From assembly GCA_030038415.1 (NCBI GenBank), contig JASHOX010000289.1, positions 1 to 64,000 on the forward strand: 64,000 nt of DNA, written 5' to 3'. Shown one piece after another: positions 50,309 to 59,641 of this stretch. Position numbers and translations under genes: made by a program. Source of the DNA: Xanthobacteraceae bacterium. GTDB lineage: Bacteria > Pseudomonadota > Alphaproteobacteria > Rhizobiales > Xanthobacteraceae. Each line of letters starts with the position of its first letter. Within the stretch, counting starts at the first letter, position 1. Under the pieces are notes generated by a model, which saw nothing but the letters and a program-made list of their open reading frames with translations, did no database searches and was not told the origin of the DNA.

Positions 50309-51511
50309 ATGGAACAGCTGTCCGAACGCCTGCAGACGCCGATCTCCACCGCCGAACTGGAACGGCGCTGGGCCGCAGTGCGCGCCGCCATGGAGCGCGA
50401 CAAGATCGACGTGCTGTTGATGCAGAACAACAGCGACCAGATGGGCGGCTATGTCAAATATTTCACCGACCTGCCGGCGACCAACGGTTATCCGCTCACC
50501 GTGGTATTCCCGCGCGACGACCTGATGACGCTGGTCAGCCAGGGTCCGTTCAGCGGCGTCACCGAACTCAACGGCAAAAGTGACGGCACCCGCCGCGGCG
50601 TCAAGCAGTGGTTCACCACGCCGAGCTATGCTTCTTGCTATTACACCGCGCCCTACGATCCGGAGCTCGCCGCCAGGGCGCTGGCGCCCTATGCCGGCGG
50701 CACCATCGGCCTCGTCGGCACCTATCAGATGTCGTTCGCGATGGTCGATTACATGCAGAAGGGACGCTTCTCCAATACCAAATTCGTCGACGCCTCCGAT
50801 CTGGTCGATCGCATCAAGGTGATCAAGAGCGCCGAGGAGCAGGACTTGGTGCGGCGCGCCGCGGCGATGCAGGACGGCGCCATGCGCGCCGCCTTTGCCG
50901 CGATCGAACCCGGCATGCGCGACCGCGACGTCGCCGCTATCGCGCAATGCTACAGCCAGCGCCACGGCAGCGAGCACGGCATTTATCTGTGCGCGTCGAT
51001 GCCGCCCGGCAAGCCGGCGCAATTCGCCGCCCGCCATTATCAGAACCGCGTTATCCAGGAAGGCGACGCGGTGGCGCTTTTGGTCGAGGATGCCGGCCCG
51101 GGCGGCATGTATACCGAACTCGGCCGCACCTGCGTGGTAGGCAAGGCGTCGCAAGAGATGAAGGACGAATATGCCTTCGCGCTCGAAGCGCGCAAATTCA
51201 ATCTGAGCCTCCTTAAGCCGGGCGCTCCGTGCAAGGACGTGTTCGCGGCCTATAACGATTTCATGCGCAAAAACGGCCGGCCCGAGGAGAAACGCCTGCA
51301 CTGCCACGGCCAGGGCTATGATCTGGTCGAGCGCCCGCTCATTCGCTCGGATGAACCGATGGCGATCGAGAAGGACATGAACATCGTCGTGCATCCGACC
51401 TACATGCGTGGCGGCATGCTGTCGTGGTTCTGCGACAACTGGATCATCGGCGCGAACGGACCCGGCGAGCGGCTGCATCGTTTCCCTGAGGTGCTGACCG
51501 AACTTGGCTAA
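50309..51511 (+). CDS. M24 (pita-bread fold) family protein with altered metal ligands
   Basis: 400 residues. N-terminal creatinase-like domain (about 1-170), then the pita-bread domain: DRIKVIKSAEEQDLVRRAA, VALLVEDAGPGGMYTELGRTCVVG, LHCHGQGYDLVERP and NIVVHPTYMRGG. In aminopeptidase P-type enzymes two Asp, a His and two Glu bind two metals. Here the second Asp position reads Glu (YTELGR) and one Glu position reads His (VVHPT). So it may use a different metal site or be a creatinase-, DddP- or lyase-like enzyme rather than a peptidase. Coupled to the 2-hydroxyacid dehydrogenase. Confidence 0.85.
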   Translation: MEQLSERLQTPISTAELERRWAAVRAAMERDKIDVLLMQNNSDQMGGYVKYFTDLPATNGYPLTVVFPRDDLMTLVSQGPFSGVTELNGKSDGTRRGVKQWFTTPSYASCYYTAPYDPELAARALAPYAGGTIGLVGTYQMSFAMVDYMQKGRFSNTKFVDASDLVDRIKVIKSAEEQDLVRRAAAMQDGAMRAAFAAIEPGMRDRDVAAIAQCYSQRHGSEHGIYLCASMPPGKPAQFAARHYQNRVIQEGDAVALLVEDAGPGGMYTELGRTCVVGKASQEMKDEYAFALEARKFNLSLLKPGAPCKDVFAAYNDFMRKNGRPEEKRLHCHGQGYDLVERPLIRSDEPMAIEKDMNIVVHPTYMRGGMLSWFCDNWIIGANGPGERLHRFPEVLTELG

Positions 51512-51641
51512 GCGGGAGGGTTAACCGCGCCGCTTTTTATCCGCGATTTGGTCGAAAAAATCCGCAATTGCGTCACCCTGCAGCCACGCCGGCTGTGCCC
51601 TATGCCAGCCAGTAAGTGCTTGATAAGTCACGGGGTGCGTT

Positions 51642-52415
51642 ATGCGCAGGTTTGGAATCTTCGGTGCGGTCGGGGCGTTTGTCGTCGCATTCGCCGCGAG
51701 CAGCATCTGCGCGCAGACTGCGACGACCGAACCAGCCGCCAAACCGCCGGCATTGCTGGCGGGGTTGCGACCGCCGCACGAGGCCAAGCACAAGGAGCAC
51801 GCGGTCCACGCCAGAACCGCGCACGCTACGACCAAAAAAACTGCCGCTAAGTGGCGCCGCACCAGAACTGCCGCCGCGCACACAAGGCACGCCCCGGGCA
51901 AAAAACTGACGAAGCGGGAATACGAACACCACGAACAAGCTGTCACCGCGTCGGCTTTTGCCGAAGAGCCGCAAGCGGCTCCGAATCCGACGCCCGCCTC
52001 TGTTCAGCCGTCGGCGAATGCAGGCCCCATCGACGGTACCGCGGCGCCGGCGACCGATCCCGCCATTGCGCCCATCTCGGAGAACGCACCGCGGAACGTC
52101 GATGCTGACGTCGCGCCGGCCGCAGCAAAGATTCAGACCGTCAAGATCACTCCCCCAGACCAGAACACTGTTTCCGTCCCGACTGTAGGGAATGTCGCAT
52201 CTTCCGCGCCAGCGCCAAGCAATAACCCCGCAGTCGCTCCGGCGTCGCAAACCGTCCTTGCCGCTCCGACGCAGGAGCCAAAAAACAAGAATGCGGACCC
52301 GGTTGGGAGCGCCTCGTGGATTGCACAAGTGCTCGCGGCATTCGGCGGAGCGGTGACCGCCGGCGCCATCGCCTGGTTTCTGATCGGCAGCGGGCCGGTG
52401 CGGACTTACGGCTGA
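51642..52415 (+). CDS. Pro/Ala-rich secreted or anchored protein
   Basis: 257 residues. Signal peptide [25 protein letters not shown] basic His/Lys/Thr-rich segment (about residues 45-95, [19 protein letters not shown]) comes before a long Ala/Pro-rich linker, then a C-terminal membrane helix ([23 protein letters not shown]). Design is like the genes at 6680-7486 and 7835-8572. The C-terminal anchor plus signal peptide predicts a protein spanning or lining the envelope. Function unknown. Confidence 0.65.
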   Translation: MRRFGIFGAVGAFVVAFAASSICAQTATTEPAAKPPALLAGLRPPHEAKHKEHAVHARTAHATTKKTAAKWRRTRTAAAHTRHAPGKKLTKREYEHHEQAVTASAFAEEPQAAPNPTPASVQPSANAGPIDGTAAPATDPAIAPISENAPRNVDADVAPAAAKIQTVKITPPDQNTVSVPTVGNVASSAPAPSNNPAVAPASQTVLAAPTQEPKNKNADPVGSASWIAQVLAAFGGAVTAGAIAWFLIGSGPVRTYG

Positions 52416-52419
52416 GACC

Positions 52420-53313
52420 TTACGCTGCGCGCATCGCGCCTTTCACCTTCAGCGTATTGAACAGGTCGAACGCCTCTTTCGGCTTCATGTTTTTGTGCAC
52501 GACCGCGGCCACTGCGGCGATCATCGCTTGCGGCGCGTCGGACTGGAAAATATTGCGGCCCATGTCGACGCCGGCGGCGCCCTGCTGCACGGCGTTGTAG
52601 GCCATGGTCAGCGCGTCGAGCTCGGGCAGCTTCTTGCCGCCGGCCATGACGATCGGCACCGGGCAAGATGCAGTGACGGTCTCGAAGTCCTTATCGACGT
52701 AATAGGTCTTGACGTATTGCGCACCAAGCTCGGCGATGATGCGGCAGGCGAGCCGGAAGTATTTTGCATCGCGGACCATCGCCTTGCCGACCGCGGTAAT
52801 GCCCATCACCGGTATGCCGGCGCGCAAGCCGGCATCGACCAGCTTGGTCATATTGTGCACCGAGCGCGTCTCGTGCTCGCCGCCGATAAAAACCTGGATG
52901 CCGACGCCGGCGGCGTTCAGCCGCACCGCGTCGTCCATGTCCATGGCGATCTGCTCGTCGGACAACTCTTCGCGCAAGATGCTGGGGCCGCCGCTTGCCC
53001 GCAGCACCATGGGCTTTTGACATTCAGCGGGAATGACCGCGCGCAAAATGCCGCGGGTGCAGAATAAAGCGTCGCAGGACGGCAGCAGCGGCACGATCGA
53101 CAGATCGATGCGTTCAAGCCCGGTGGTCGGGCCCTGGAAATAACCGTGGTCGATGGCGAGCATTACGGTGCGGCCCGAGGCCGGATCGAACACCCGCGCC
53201 ATGCGATTTTTCATGCCCCAGTCAAGCTGATGCGAGCCCTTCAGATAGAAACCCGGCGTCTGCTGCGGTCGATCGGGCGAGTAGCGTTCGCCCTCTTTAT
53301 CGGCTTCCGGCAT
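52420..53313 (-). CDS. lsrF: LsrF-like 3-hydroxy-5-phosphonooxypentane-2,4-dione thiolase
   Basis: 297 residues, close along its length to E. coli LsrF from memory: [60 protein letters not shown] and [19 protein letters not shown]. The class I aldolase fold has the conserved Lys in [10 protein letters not shown]. In E. coli it completes breakdown of the quorum signal AI-2. No other lsr gene (lsrK, lsrR, transporter) is seen in this window, so here it may serve another sugar-phosphate substrate. Confidence 0.9.
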   Translation of the reverse strand: MPEADKEGERYSPDRPQQTPGFYLKGSHQLDWGMKNRMARVFDPASGRTVMLAIDHGYFQGPTTGLERIDLSIVPLLPSCDALFCTRGILRAVIPAECQKPMVLRASGGPSILREELSDEQIAMDMDDAVRLNAAGVGIQVFIGGEHETRSVHNMTKLVDAGLRAGIPVMGITAVGKAMVRDAKYFRLACRIIAELGAQYVKTYYVDKDFETVTASCPVPIVMAGGKKLPELDALTMAYNAVQQGAAGVDMGRNIFQSDAPQAMIAAVAAVVHKNMKPKEAFDLFNTLKVKGAMRAA

Positions 53314-53329
53314 CTGTCGGTTTCCGGGG

Positions 53330-53596
53330 TCAACGTTGTGGGGCGGGGGACGGCTGCGGCGGCTGATAATACGGGTTTATCGCGCAGAAGCCGCGGCTGC
53401 CCTGAACGACGGCGGGCTCGCAATCGATGACCGAGTCGTATTCGCAGTCCCAGTTTATGGCGGCGGCACCTTCATTGGTGACGGCGCACCATTTCTGATC
53501 GCCATAGGTGCCGGCATGGCTCGCCGGGGCGCCGAGAAAGAGCGCGGCCGCCGTGAAAGCCACAGTGAATAGCAGTCTGCGAAGGGTGATTTGCAC
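53330..53596 (-). CDS. DUF3551 family small secreted protein
   Basis: 88 residues. Signal peptide ([23 protein letters not shown]) followed by a short Cys-rich domain: [39 protein letters not shown]. Four Cys plus the terminal NPxY fit the DUF3551 family, abundant in Bradyrhizobium relatives; function unknown. It is separated from the lsrF-like gene by 16 bases. Confidence 0.82.
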   Translation of the reverse strand: MQITLRRLLFTVAFTAAALFLGAPASHAGTYGDQKWCAVTNEGAAAINWDCEYDSVIDCEPAVVQGSRGFCAINPYYQPPQPSPAPQR

Positions 53597-53718
53597 CGGG
53601 CCAGTTTAGGCACTCGGGCTCGAAAAGCAACGTGAAGAGTTGCACGCGCTTTGCGTCGTTCGGATCGCCCTGAAACCCGCCTCTGCGCCCTTTCCCTTCC
53701 TTACCGCCCCGTTGCCTC

Positions 53719-53747
53719 TTGGCAATGTTCTCTTTTTGTTCTAAAGT
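53719..53747 (+). promoter_or_regulatory. imu operon promoter with nested SOS box
   Basis: TTGGCA at 53719-53724 and TAAAGT at 53742-53747 with a 17-base spacer match sigma70 boxes (5/6 and 4/6). The entire spacer from 53727 to 53741 is a perfect LexA box, GTTC-N7-GTTC, so LexA binding would block RNA polymerase directly. Confidence 0.75.
53727..53741. promoter_or_regulatory. LexA (SOS) box 1
   Basis: GTTC-TCTTTTT-GTTC, exact match to the alphaproteobacterial direct-repeat LexA consensus GTTC-N7-GTTC. It lies 90 bases upstream of imuA, inside the predicted promoter spacer. Confidence 0.85.
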
Positions 53748-53756
53748 ACATCCTTG

Positions 53757-53771
53757 GAACATACACTGAAC
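53757..53771. promoter_or_regulatory. LexA (SOS) box 2
   Basis: GAAC-ATACACT-GAAC, the reverse-complement form of the same consensus. Its centre is 30 bases downstream of box 1, near the expected transcript start. A TTGACA hexamer overlaps its downstream edge (53773-53778). Confidence 0.8.
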
Positions 53772-53830
53772 ATTGACACCCTTATCCACGCCAAAATGGC
53801 TTGACGAAGAAGGTTCGAGAGGCTGGCTAA

Positions 53831-54643
53831 ATGACAGAATCCGCTGCCCTTTCCGGCCTTCTTAGCGCTTCTTCCCGGGTGCGAAGCCGCGCGGCCGTAA
53901 TGCATGAATTGCGGCGACTGCTCCCCGCGCATAAGAGTTTACGTGAAGCCCTGCCCTTCGGCCTTGCCGCCGTGGACTCTCACCTGGCGGCGGGCGGCTT
54001 GGCCGGCGGCGCCCTGCATGAAGTGGTGCCCCAGATGCAGACGGCTTTCCCGGCCGCCCTCGGTTTCATTGCGGCGTTTTTGGCCCGCCTGTTTTCGCTT
54101 TCCCCGCTCGTCTTCATCCTACCGGCCTATACGCAGCGCCGGCATGGCCGCCTGTCCGGCCACGGCCTTAACGCGCTTGGTCTCGACCCGGCGCGCCTGA
54201 TCCTCGTCGAGACCGCGCATCACAAGGACACGCTGTGGGCGATAGCCGAAGCCTTGCGGTCGACGGCGCCGGCCGCGGTCATAGGCTTGGTCGACAAGCT
54301 CGACCTGAAGACCAGCCAAAAGCTGCAGCTCGCCGCCGGCGATGCCGGCCTGCCGCTGTTGCTGTTGCGGCCGGTGCCGACGCTGGAAGCCAGCGCCGCA
54401 GCCACGCGCTGGCGCGTCGGTACGGCGGAAGCCGCGCGCGACCGCTTCGGGCTTTACGCGCGCCCCCGCTGGCATCTGCAACTCGAGCGGGCTCGCAACG
54501 GACGGCCGGGCGAATGGGTAGTGGAGTACGATCATGTCGCGAATCGTTTCAGTCTGGCTGCCGCGCTGGCCGATCCAGCGTTTTCTCGCGGCGCAAGCGA
54601 TGGCGCCGCAGGCCAAAACCTCCGGCCAGCCGGTCGATCCTGA
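53831..54643 (+). CDS. imuA: Translesion-synthesis mutasome protein ImuA
   Basis: 270 residues. ImuA pattern (RecA-like, RecA/SulA-related): LREALPFGLAAVDSHLAAGGLAGGALHEVVP near residue 40, then LSPLVFILPAYT, ALGLDPARLILVETAHHKDTLWAIAEAL and GEWVVEYDHVANRF at the C terminus. It helps ImuB and DnaE2 copy past DNA damage. The gene start at 53831 follows two LexA boxes. Its 3' end overlaps the imuB start by 110 bases, unusually long; the true C terminus could be shorter. Confidence 0.9.
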   Translation: MTESAALSGLLSASSRVRSRAAVMHELRRLLPAHKSLREALPFGLAAVDSHLAAGGLAGGALHEVVPQMQTAFPAALGFIAAFLARLFSLSPLVFILPAYTQRRHGRLSGHGLNALGLDPARLILVETAHHKDTLWAIAEALRSTAPAAVIGLVDKLDLKTSQKLQLAAGDAGLPLLLLRPVPTLEASAAATRWRVGTAEAARDRFGLYARPRWHLQLERARNGRPGEWVVEYDHVANRFSLAAALADPAFSRGASDGAAGQNLRPAGRS

Positions 54644-56234
54644 CCGGCCGTTCGTTCTTGCCGTTACCGGCGCCGGCGGCCCGCGTATCGCCGCCTTGAA
54701 CGAGGCAGCGGAAACGGCGGGGCTTGCCGTCGGCGAACCTTTGGCTGACGCGCGGGCGAAAGCGGATTTTTTGCAACTACGCGCCGTGGATGCCGCCGCC
54801 GACGACGCCGCACTGCGGCGGCTGGCGCTCTGGGCGACGCGATACACGCCGACCGCTTCGCCCTTGTGCCGGGATTTTTGGAGCGAGGACAACGGCGCCG
54901 ACGGTGTTTTCCTCGATATCGAAGGCGCCAGCCATCTGTTCGGCGGCGAGGAAAGAATGATCGCCGACCTTGTCGCAAGGCTGCATGGTTTCGGGCTTTC
55001 GGCACGGCTTGCGGTCGCCGACACGCCGGGCGCCGCTTGGGCGGCCTCGCGCTTTCACCGATCACCGTTGCTGGTTCTGCCCTCGGGTCGGGAAGCCGCG
55101 ACGCTTGCCGACATGCCGATCGCGGCCTTGCGGCTGTCGGCGGAAACCCGCATGGCGCTGCGGCGGCTCGGCTTTAAAACCGTAGGCTCCCTGATCGACA
55201 AGCCGCGCGCACCCTTTGCCGCGCGCTTTGCCGCCGAGCTCTTGCGCCGTCTCGACCAGGCGCTCGGCCGCGTCGATGAGCCGCTCGTGCCCATCGTCGC
55301 GCCGCCGGTCTATCACAGCCTGCAATATCTCGCTGAGCCGATCGTGACGGCGGCGGCGGTCGTCGCTCACGCCAGTCGGCTAATGCAGAATCTCACCCAT
55401 GTGCTCATCCGCGACGATGCCGGCGCGCGCAGCCTTCGACTTTGCCTTTATCGCGTCGACGGCGCGGTCGAGACCGTCGATATCGGGCTTGCCGCGCCGA
55501 CCCGCAGCGTTGCCCATGTGGCGCGGCTGATCGAGCTCAAGCTTGAAGCGCTTGCGGCGATGGAGGATGCCGGTTTCGGCTTCGAGGCCATAGGCCTTGC
55601 CGTCACTTGCGCCGAACCGATGCCGGCGCGGCAGACGGAATTCACCCCCTCCCATCCTTCCCCCGCAAGCGGGGGAGGATCGGGATGGGGGCATGATGAT
55701 CGTGCCGAGCGGTGCGCGGCCCTGATCGATACGCTGCGCCAGCGGCTCGGCCCGACGAGTGTGCGGCGCTTCGCGCCCGTCGCCAATCATCTGCCCGAGC
55801 GCGCCGAGATTTTGCCGCCGATCGACGGCGAAATTTCGGCTTGGCCCGCGCCAGAAGATGAGCGTCCACGCCCGCTCCTGCTGTTGTCTCGGGCCGAGCC
55901 GGCCGAAGTCACCGCGCTCGTACCCGAGGGTCCGCCGCGGCGTTTTTCCTGGCGCGGCGTCACCTACGACGTCGCCGGTGCCCAGGGCCCGGAACGCATC
56001 GGCGCCGAATGGTGGCGAGCGCCGCATCTTTCCGCTCATTCCCGCGCAAGCGGGAATCCAGACGAAGATGATCTGGGTCCCCGCTTCTGCGGGGACGAGC
56101 GGCAAAATGCCCTCACGCGCGATTATTACCTCGTCGAGGATTTGGCCGGGCACCGCTTTTGGCTCTATCGCGAAGGACTTTACGAGCGCGAAACCGCGGC
56201 GGCGCGCTGGTTCGTGCAAGGCCTTTTTGCGTGA
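54534..56234 (+). CDS. imuB: Y-family polymerase-like mutasome protein ImuB with in-frame repeat insertions
   Basis: 566 residues from the ATG at 54534. ImuB pattern: VSVWLPRWPIQRF at the start, FLDIEGASHLFGGE (degenerate Y-family active site with the acids lost, as usual in ImuB), RLAVADTPGAAWAASRF, and the C-terminal WRAP...TRDYYLVEDLAGHRFWLYREGLY. Two stretches do not fit the family: residues about 371-386 (TPSHPSPASGGGSG in outline) and about 501-522 (HSRASGNPDEDDLGPRFCG), and both translate palindromic DNA repeats. They lie in frame, so the product is probably still full length. ImuB bridges DnaE2 and the beta clamp. Confidence 0.92.
   Translation: MSRIVSVWLPRWPIQRFLAAQAMAPQAKTSGQPVDPDRPFVLAVTGAGGPRIAALNEAAETAGLAVGEPLADARAKADFLQLRAVDAAADDAALRRLALWATRYTPTASPLCRDFWSEDNGADGVFLDIEGASHLFGGEERMIADLVARLHGFGLSARLAVADTPGAAWAASRFHRSPLLVLPSGREAATLADMPIAALRLSAETRMALRRLGFKTVGSLIDKPRAPFAARFAAELLRRLDQALGRVDEPLVPIVAPPVYHSLQYLAEPIVTAAAVVAHASRLMQNLTHVLIRDDAGARSLRLCLYRVDGAVETVDIGLAAPTRSVAHVARLIELKLEALAAMEDAGFGFEAIGLAVTCAEPMPARQTEFTPSHPSPASGGGSGWGHDDRAERCAALIDTLRQRLGPTSVRRFAPVANHLPERAEILPPIDGEISAWPAPEDERPRPLLLLSRAEPAEVTALVPEGPPRRFSWRGVTYDVAGAQGPERIGAEWWRAPHLSAHSRASGNPDEDDLGPRFCGDERQNALTRDYYLVEDLAGHRFWLYREGLYERETAAARWFVQGLFA
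55645..55691. repeat. Palindromic repeat inside imuB (element 1)
   Basis: CCCCCTCCCATCC ... GGATCGGGATGGGGG with an inner hairpin CCCCCGC-AA-GCGGGGG. Outer and inner arms pair. It is about 47 bases, translated as a Pro/Ser/Gly-rich stretch. Related in design to the repeats at 326-490. Confidence 0.8.
56035..56099. repeat. Double-hairpin repeat inside imuB (element 2)
   Basis: Two hairpins, ATTCCCGC-GCAA-GCGGGAAT and GTCCCCGC-TTCT-GCGGGGAC, linked by CCAG...CTGG which also pair. This is the dispersed bacterial element usually found between genes; here it lies in the imuB reading frame. Confidence 0.85.
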
Positions 56235-56243
56235 GTAAACCCG

Positions 56244-59200
56244 ATGAGCGCCTATGCCGAACTCGCGGTCACGACTAACTTTTCCTTCCTGCGCGGCGCC
56301 TCGCATCCCCAGGAAATGGTGGCATGCGCCGATGAACTCGGTCTCGCCGCCATCGGCATCGCCGACCGCAACTCTTTTGCCGGCGTGGTGCGCGCTTACG
56401 ACGAAGCGCGCAAGCGCAACATCAAGCTTATCGTCGGTACGCGGCTGGTCACCGGCGACGGTTTCGAAGTACTGGCCTATCCGACCGACCGCGCGGCTTA
56501 TGGCCGGCTCTGCCGCCTCATCACCGCGGGCAATCTCAAGGCCAAGAAAGGCGAGTGCGCGCTTACCTTCGAGCAGATTCTCAGCGCCAGCGAAGGCCAG
56601 ATTTTCATCGCACTGCCACCAATCAACTTTACCATCGATGATTTTCCTTCGCGCCTTTCAGCTCTGGCGCAGGCCGCTCCCAACCGCACCTTTCTCGCCG
56701 GCACCCATTATCATCGCGGCGACGAGCCGCGCCGGCTCGGGCTTCTGGCCGAACTCGGCAGCCGCCTCGGCGCGCCGCTCGTTGCCATCAACGACGTGAT
56801 CTATCACGCAGCCGAACGGCGGCCGCTCGCCGACGTGCTCACCTGCGTAAGGGAAAAATGCACGCTCACCGAAGCCGGCCTGCGGCTCACCGTCAATGCC
56901 GAACGGCACCTCAAGCCGGCATCGGAAATGGCGCGGCTGTTCCAAAACTTTCCCGACGCCATCGCCCGCACCATCAAGATCGCCGAAGCCTGCCGCTTCT
57001 CGCTCGGCGAACTCAAATACGAATATCCCGACGAGCCGGTGCCGGACGGCAAAACCGCGCAGCAGCATCTTGAGGACCTGACCTGGACGGGCGCGCGCGA
57101 GCGCTATTCGCTCGACCGATATCCGGAAGGCATTCCCGCTGATGTGCAAAAACGCCTGCGCGATGAGTTGCAACTCATCGCCAAGCTCGATTACGCGCGC
57201 TATTTCCTCACCGTCTATGACGTGGTTGCTTTCGCGCGCAATCAAGACAAGGAAATCCTCTGCCAAGGTCGCGGCTCGGCGGCCAACAGCGCGGTGTGCT
57301 TTTGCCTCGGCATCACTTCGGTGAACCCGGACAAGAGCAATCTGCTGTTCGCACGCTTCATTTCCGAGAACCGCGGCGAACCGCCCGATATCGACGTCGA
57401 TTTCGAGCACGAGCGGCGCGAGGAAGTGATCCAGTACATCTACGCCCGCTACGGCCGCCATCGCGCGGCGATCTGCGCCACCGTGGTGCATTACCGCTCG
57501 CGTCGCGCCATCCGCGAAGTCGGCAAGGTCTTGGGCTTGACCGAGGACGTCACCGCGGCGCTGGCCAAAACCGTATGGGGCTATGGCGACGGCCTGCCGG
57601 ACGATCACATCCGCCAGGCCGGCCTCGATCCGGACAATTCGGCGATCCGCCAAGCCGTCGACCTTGCCGATGAGCTGATCGGCTTCCCCCGCCATTTGTC
57701 GCAGCATGTCGGCGGCTTCGTGCTCACGCGCGAACGTCTCGACGAGACGGTCCCCATCGGCAATGCCGCCATGGACGACCGCACCTTCATCGAGTGGGAC
57801 AAGGACGACATCGACACGCTCGGCCTGATGAAGGTCGATGTGCTCGCGCTCGGCATGCTGAGCGCACTCCGCCGCGGGCTCGATCTTGTGCAGGCGCATT
57901 ATGGCAAGGATTATTCGCTCGCCACGCTGCCGGCCGACGACACGGCCGTGTACGACATGCTGTCGCGCGCCGATTCGATCGGCGTATTCCAGGTCGAGAG
58001 CCGCGCGCAGATGTCGATGCTGCCGCGGCTAAAGCCGCAATGCTTCTACGATCTCGTCATCGAAGTCGCAATCGTGCGGCCGGGGCCGATCCAGGGCGAC
58101 ATGGTGCATCCTTACTTGCGCCGGCGCGACGGCATCGAGAAGGAGCAATACCCCTCGCCTGCCCCCGAACACGGGCCGGCCGACGAGCTGAAAGACGTTC
58201 TCAAACGCACGCTCGGCGTGCCGCTGTTCCAGGAACAGGCGATGCAGATCGCGATCACCGCGGCGAAATTCACCCCCGACGAGGCCGACGGGCTGCGCCG
58301 CGCCATGGCCACTTTCCGTCACACCGGCAATGTCCATCTGTTCCGCGACAAGTTCATCGAGGGCATGGCCGGGCGCGGCTACGACCGCGGCTTTGCCGAG
58401 CACTGCTTCGGCCAGATCGAAGGCTTTGGCGAATACGGTTTTCCGGAAAGCCACGCCGCGAGCTTTGCGCTTCTGGTTTACGCCTCGGCATGGATTAAAT
58501 GCCGTTATCCGGACGTTTTCTGCGCCGCCATCCTCAACAGCCAGCCGATGGGTTTTTATCAGCCGGCGCAGCTGGTGCGCGATGCGCGTGCACACGGCGT
58601 GGAGATTCGCGAAGCCGATGTCAATTTCAGCGCCTGGGATTGCACGCTGGAACCCGCCGCGGACGGCAGCCATGCCGTCCGTCTCGGTTTTCGTCTTATC
58701 GCCGGGCTTGCCGAAGACGAGCTGAAAAAACTCGTCGCCGCGCGCGGCAACGGCTTTTCCTCGATCGAGCGACTCGCGGCGATTGCCGGGATTTCACGCT
58801 TCACCGTCGAACGGCTCGCCGAAGCCGATGCGTTTCGCTCGCTGGGGCTCGATCGCCGCGCCGCTTTATGGGCGGCGCGCCGCCTCGACATCATCGGCAT
58901 TCGCCCGCCGCGCGGCGGCGCCAAAGCGCGAGACGGCGTGCAAGACAGAGTACAAGACTCGGCGCTGCCGCTGCTGACGCCGCATTTGAGCGACGAGCTT
59001 TTCCCGGAGGAAGCCGTCGCGCTGCCCGCCATGCCGCTCTGCGAGCATGTCGTGGAAGATTACGTCGCGACCGGTCTGTCGCTGAAAGCGCATCCGGTGC
59101 GGTTTTTCCGCGACCGCCTGACCGCGCTCGGCGCCCTGCGCAACGCCGAGCTGCGCAGCGACGCCGTCGCGCAAGATTCGCCGGTCACCGTCGCCGGCCT

Positions 59201-59522
59201 TGTTCTGGTGCGGCAGCGGCCGGGCACCTCGAAAGGCGTCGTGTTCATGACGCTGGAGGACGAGACCGACATCGCCAACATCATCGTCTGGCCGAAAGTC
59301 TTTGCCAAAAACCGCCGCACGGTGATGACGACGCGTTTCCTCGCCGTGCACGGACGGCTGCAGCGCGTCGGCCTCGTCATCCATGTGGTCGCGCAAGATT
59401 TCGTCGATCTGTCCGCCGAGCTGCCATCGCTGCGCGACGGCGGGCTTTTCCTGCCGACCCCTTCGTGCCCGACGCATCAGGAAGGGTCGTGGCGCATTCT
59501 CAAGAGCAGGGATTTTCATTGA
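56244..59522 (+). CDS. dnaE2: Error-prone DNA polymerase DnaE2
   Basis: 1092 residues, the normal size. N-terminal PHP domain starts [23 protein letters not shown]; the C-family polymerase core has the acidic residues in [16 protein letters not shown] and [32 protein letters not shown] and the C-terminal OB-fold ([28 protein letters not shown]) are also present. It is the mutagenic SOS polymerase working with ImuA and ImuB. It starts 9 bases after the imuB stop. Compared with DnaE1 it lacks the long clamp-binding C terminus. Confidence 0.95.
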   Translation: MSAYAELAVTTNFSFLRGASHPQEMVACADELGLAAIGIADRNSFAGVVRAYDEARKRNIKLIVGTRLVTGDGFEVLAYPTDRAAYGRLCRLITAGNLKAKKGECALTFEQILSASEGQIFIALPPINFTIDDFPSRLSALAQAAPNRTFLAGTHYHRGDEPRRLGLLAELGSRLGAPLVAINDVIYHAAERRPLADVLTCVREKCTLTEAGLRLTVNAERHLKPASEMARLFQNFPDAIARTIKIAEACRFSLGELKYEYPDEPVPDGKTAQQHLEDLTWTGARERYSLDRYPEGIPADVQKRLRDELQLIAKLDYARYFLTVYDVVAFARNQDKEILCQGRGSAANSAVCFCLGITSVNPDKSNLLFARFISENRGEPPDIDVDFEHERREEVIQYIYARYGRHRAAICATVVHYRSRRAIREVGKVLGLTEDVTAALAKTVWGYGDGLPDDHIRQAGLDPDNSAIRQAVDLADELIGFPRHLSQHVGGFVLTRERLDETVPIGNAAMDDRTFIEWDKDDIDTLGLMKVDVLALGMLSALRRGLDLVQAHYGKDYSLATLPADDTAVYDMLSRADSIGVFQVESRAQMSMLPRLKPQCFYDLVIEVAIVRPGPIQGDMVHPYLRRRDGIEKEQYPSPAPEHGPADELKDVLKRTLGVPLFQEQAMQIAITAAKFTPDEADGLRRAMATFRHTGNVHLFRDKFIEGMAGRGYDRGFAEHCFGQIEGFGEYGFPESHAASFALLVYASAWIKCRYPDVFCAAILNSQPMGFYQPAQLVRDARAHGVEIREADVNFSAWDCTLEPAADGSHAVRLGFRLIAGLAEDELKKLVAARGNGFSSIERLAAIAGISRFTVERLAEADAFRSLGLDRRAALWAARRLDIIGIRPPRGGAKARDGVQDRVQDSALPLLTPHLSDELFPEEAVALPAMPLCEHVVEDYVATGLSLKAHPVRFFRDRLTALGALRNAELRSDAVAQDSPVTVAGLVLVRQRPGTSKGVVFMTLEDETDIANIIVWPKVFAKNRRTVMTTRFLAVHGRLQRVGLVIHVVAQDFVDLSAELPSLRDGGLFLPTPSCPTHQEGSWRILKSRDFH

Positions 59523-59542
59523 TGAGAACGATCACATTAGGT

Positions 59543-59622
59543 CGTCATTGCGAGCGAAGCGAGGCAATCCAGTCTGCCATTGGCAGCTGGATTGTTTCGT
59601 CGCTGCGCTCCTCGCGATGACG
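59543..59622. repeat. Long palindromic repeat after dnaE2
   Basis: An 80-base imperfect dyad: CGTCATTGCGAGCGAAGCG...AATCCAG on the left pairs with CTGGATTG...CGCTCCTCGCGATGACG on the right. A common dispersed element class (begins CGTCATTGCGAG). It lies between dnaE2 and the SRAP gene and could act as a terminator or mRNA end-stabiliser. Confidence 0.85.
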
Positions 59623-59641
59623 ATGTAAGGGAGCTTAAACC

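Noticed and set aside
53773-53801. Second imu promoter starting at TTGACA
   Set aside because: The -35 is perfect but no acceptable -10 follows at 16-18 bases (ATGGCT), so only the upstream pair is listed.
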